Source: Bacillota bacterium (GTDB lineage: Bacteria > Bacillota > Clostridia > Acetivibrionales > DSM-1351). From it: a stretch of 43,596 nucleotides of DNA. The stretch lies in the NCBI GenBank assembly GCA_023397905.1, contig JAEWSZ010000120.1, positions 1 through 43,596 on the forward strand, read 5' to 3'. A program made the translations under genes and the position numbers. Under the pieces are notes generated by a model. The model made no database searches and was not told the DNA's origin. It worked only from the letters and a program-made list of their open reading frames with translations. This document shows positions 42,277 to 43,596 of this stretch, one piece after another (the first letter of the stretch is position 1; every line of letters starts with the position of its first letter).

Positions 42277-43596
42277 TCATATATTGACCTTGAGTGTTAT
42301 GATCTCAAAGGGTTTAGCTTCTACCTCCACATATTTTTCCTTTATATCAAGCTGTTTGATGACATCCTCTTTGAGATCTGCCAGTTGAGCTTTTTTCAGC
42401 TCTGAATTAAACTTGATTTTTCCGGATACACAGTTTCCGGTTGAATTATAAAATCTGAGAATATATTCATTGCTGTCATCGCTGAATTCACTCCTTTTAA
42501 AGGCCGAAACTACAAATCCCTTTCTGTCAAATTCAAAAACAGAATGAACAGGCGGCAGCACGCCGCCGGTCGATACCGGTACCTGGATCGCCTTCATGGG
42601 AACGTTGTATTCGTGTGAAGTCAGATATGTTCCGCTTTTCTCCCAGTCGTCCTTATGGGGAATTATGCTGTACTCAAAATCCCATGTGCCTATGCACTGG
42701 CCTTCCGGCGCTTTTTCGTTCCAGCCTCCCGGAGCCTTACGGGTCTTTATAAACTGCCTGCTGATCTGTTCCGTACATCTCAGCAATGTAACGGCGATCA
42801 CGGACTGGCTGTTTTCATTGTATACTTCATATTCGTGAAGACCGCGGTTGGCAACGGTCAGGCCGGATTCTCCGTCATTGACCTCGCAGAAATCCTTCTG
42901 CGGATGTGTATAAAACAGCTCCTGCCAGTTTGGATCAAGGGGAGGATTAACAGGCCGCCTGTCTACCGAGAATGTACCCGCAGACCAGGAATATTCCGAT
43001 TGGACACCGGTTGGGAAAAGCACACGGAGTCTGTGGTATCTGGCTTTGTTATGGACAGTTGTTTTCACATCGATCCTTTTGATTCCGTGATATAATGTCA
43101 CTACGGTCCTGAAGCCGCAGCTTACGGCAGTTGATGACCGGCCTGCGTTCAGGCCTTCCACCGTAGCAGGAAGCTCCATTGCGCCGGTGATTTCAAAGGA
43201 CTGTCTGGCACTGTTGCGCTCAAGCATTCTGGCCCTGATGGAAGCCGGATCGGCATATACCGTAAAATCATTCTCCGGCGGACAATACGTGTATTCGTCT
43301 CCGCAGTCCCCGCTGTCGGCCAGCATATTCATGCCTGTCAGCGTCTTTCCCGTCTCATGGTCCACTATGGCAATGCTGCCGTTTTCCATACAGGGAATGA
43401 CCCTATAGTATTCATTTTCCAAGGCAATGCAATTCATATCATGATTTGCCGCCATATCGCCATCATCGTACAAGGGAACGATTTTAAAGGTCTTATACCC
43501 CATTGCCGGAACATCCTTTGCAAGAAAGGATATCCTGCAGCGGTTTACATTGTACTGGTGGGGGAACCTGAAATAATCCAGCTCCAGCTTGTTGCT
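42277..43596 (-). CDS. GH38 alpha-mannosidase, C-terminal part (cut by window end)
   Basis: The frame stays open to the window edge, giving 439 residues of the C-terminal part of a GH38 alpha-mannosidase. The sequence just inside the edge (YNVNRCRISFLAKDVPAMGYKTFKIVP) and ALENEYYRVIPCMENGSIAIVDHETGKTL are typical of the beta-sandwich region after the catalytic domain, which lies outside. The end carries the C-terminal GH38 domain (VFEFDRKGFVVSAFKRSE, NEYILRFYN). It would release mannose from mannosides or mannosylated oligosaccharides. It is followed by lyxose/mannose isomerase (57 bp) and the DUF4432 protein, a coherent mannose-use operon. Confidence 0.88.
   Translation of the reverse strand, partial: SNKLELDYFRFPHQYNVNRCRISFLAKDVPAMGYKTFKIVPLYDDGDMAANHDMNCIALENEYYRVIPCMENGSIAIVDHETGKTLTGMNMLADSGDCGDEYTYCPPENDFTVYADPASIRARMLERNSARQSFEITGAMELPATVEGLNAGRSSTAVSCGFRTVVTLYHGIKRIDVKTTVHNKARYHRLRVLFPTGVQSEYSWSAGTFSVDRRPVNPPLDPNWQELFYTHPQKDFCEVNDGESGLTVANRGLHEYEVYNENSQSVIAVTLLRCTEQISRQFIKTRKAPGGWNEKAPEGQCIGTWDFEYSIIPHKDDWEKSGTYLTSHEYNVPMKAIQVPVSTGGVLPPVHSVFEFDRKGFVVSAFKRSEFSDDSNEYILRFYNSTGNCVSGKIKFNSELKKAQLADLKEDVIKQLDIKEKYVEVEAKPFEIITLKVNI

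Overview
The window reads as chromosomal DNA of a spore-forming, plant-polysaccharide-degrading anaerobe of the Clostridia (Bacillota). The reasons are purine-rich Shine-Dalgarno sites with some TTG/GTG starts, a YesM/YesN-type two-component system beside an LplB/YtcP/LipO-type sugar importer, a cytoplasmic GH8 oligoxylanase, an S-layer-homology (SLH) surface protein, a BclA-like collagen protein typical of spore surfaces, and a CheX-family protein. Base composition is moderate. I see no tRNA, rRNA, CRISPR array, transposase or phage integrase.

Layout. (a) 1-5.4 kb, minus strand: a xylo-oligosaccharide operon running from a binding lipoprotein through two permeases and a cytoplasmic GH8 exo-oligoxylanase to a secreted carbohydrate-binding protein cut by the window edge. 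(b) 5.6-10.2 kb: a divergent response regulator and YesM-type histidine kinase, followed by a second, convergent response regulator. (c) 10.3-13.6 kb: a solitary GAPDH divergent from a LysR regulator, then a membrane-anchored alpha/beta hydrolase. (d) 13.7-19.1 kb: a heterodimeric ABC exporter divergent from an orphan oligopeptide-type binding protein. (e) 19.2-24.1 kb: an AraC regulator divergent from two TIM-barrel sugar isomerase/epimerase-like enzymes and two Gfo/Idh/MocA oxidoreductases. This is the best candidate for an unusual pathway, perhaps oxidation-based glycoside or rare-sugar metabolism. (f) 24.4-25.6 kb: an M20-type amidohydrolase behind a structured leader. (g) 25.8-32.6 kb, minus strand: two tandem tail-collar-domain proteins, a discoidin/cadherin-like protein and a 1632-residue SLH surface protein with internal repeats. 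(h) 32.9-38.6 kb: nitroreductase, metallo-beta-lactamase-fold hydrolase, a collagen/beta-helix surface protein, an HTH-membrane regulator, a CDP-alcohol phosphatidyltransferase and an MFS transporter. (i) 38.7-40.3 kb: a probably frameshifted secreted protein, a CheX-like protein with an altered active-site motif, and a small helical protein. (j) 40.5-43.6 kb, minus strand: a mannoside operon with a GH38 alpha-mannosidase (cut by the window end), D-lyxose/mannose isomerase and a DUF4432 aldose-epimerase-like protein.

Several modules share one theme. Secreted or imported glycans are bound (LipO-type protein), trimmed (GH8, GH38), isomerised (lyxose isomerase, epimerases) or oxidised (Gfo/Idh/MocA), and each cluster appears to carry its own sensor or regulator. 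The surface-protein block (SLH, discoidin, tail collar, collagen) is the second theme and has the least clear function. All functional calls are from reading motifs by eye; no database search was run.
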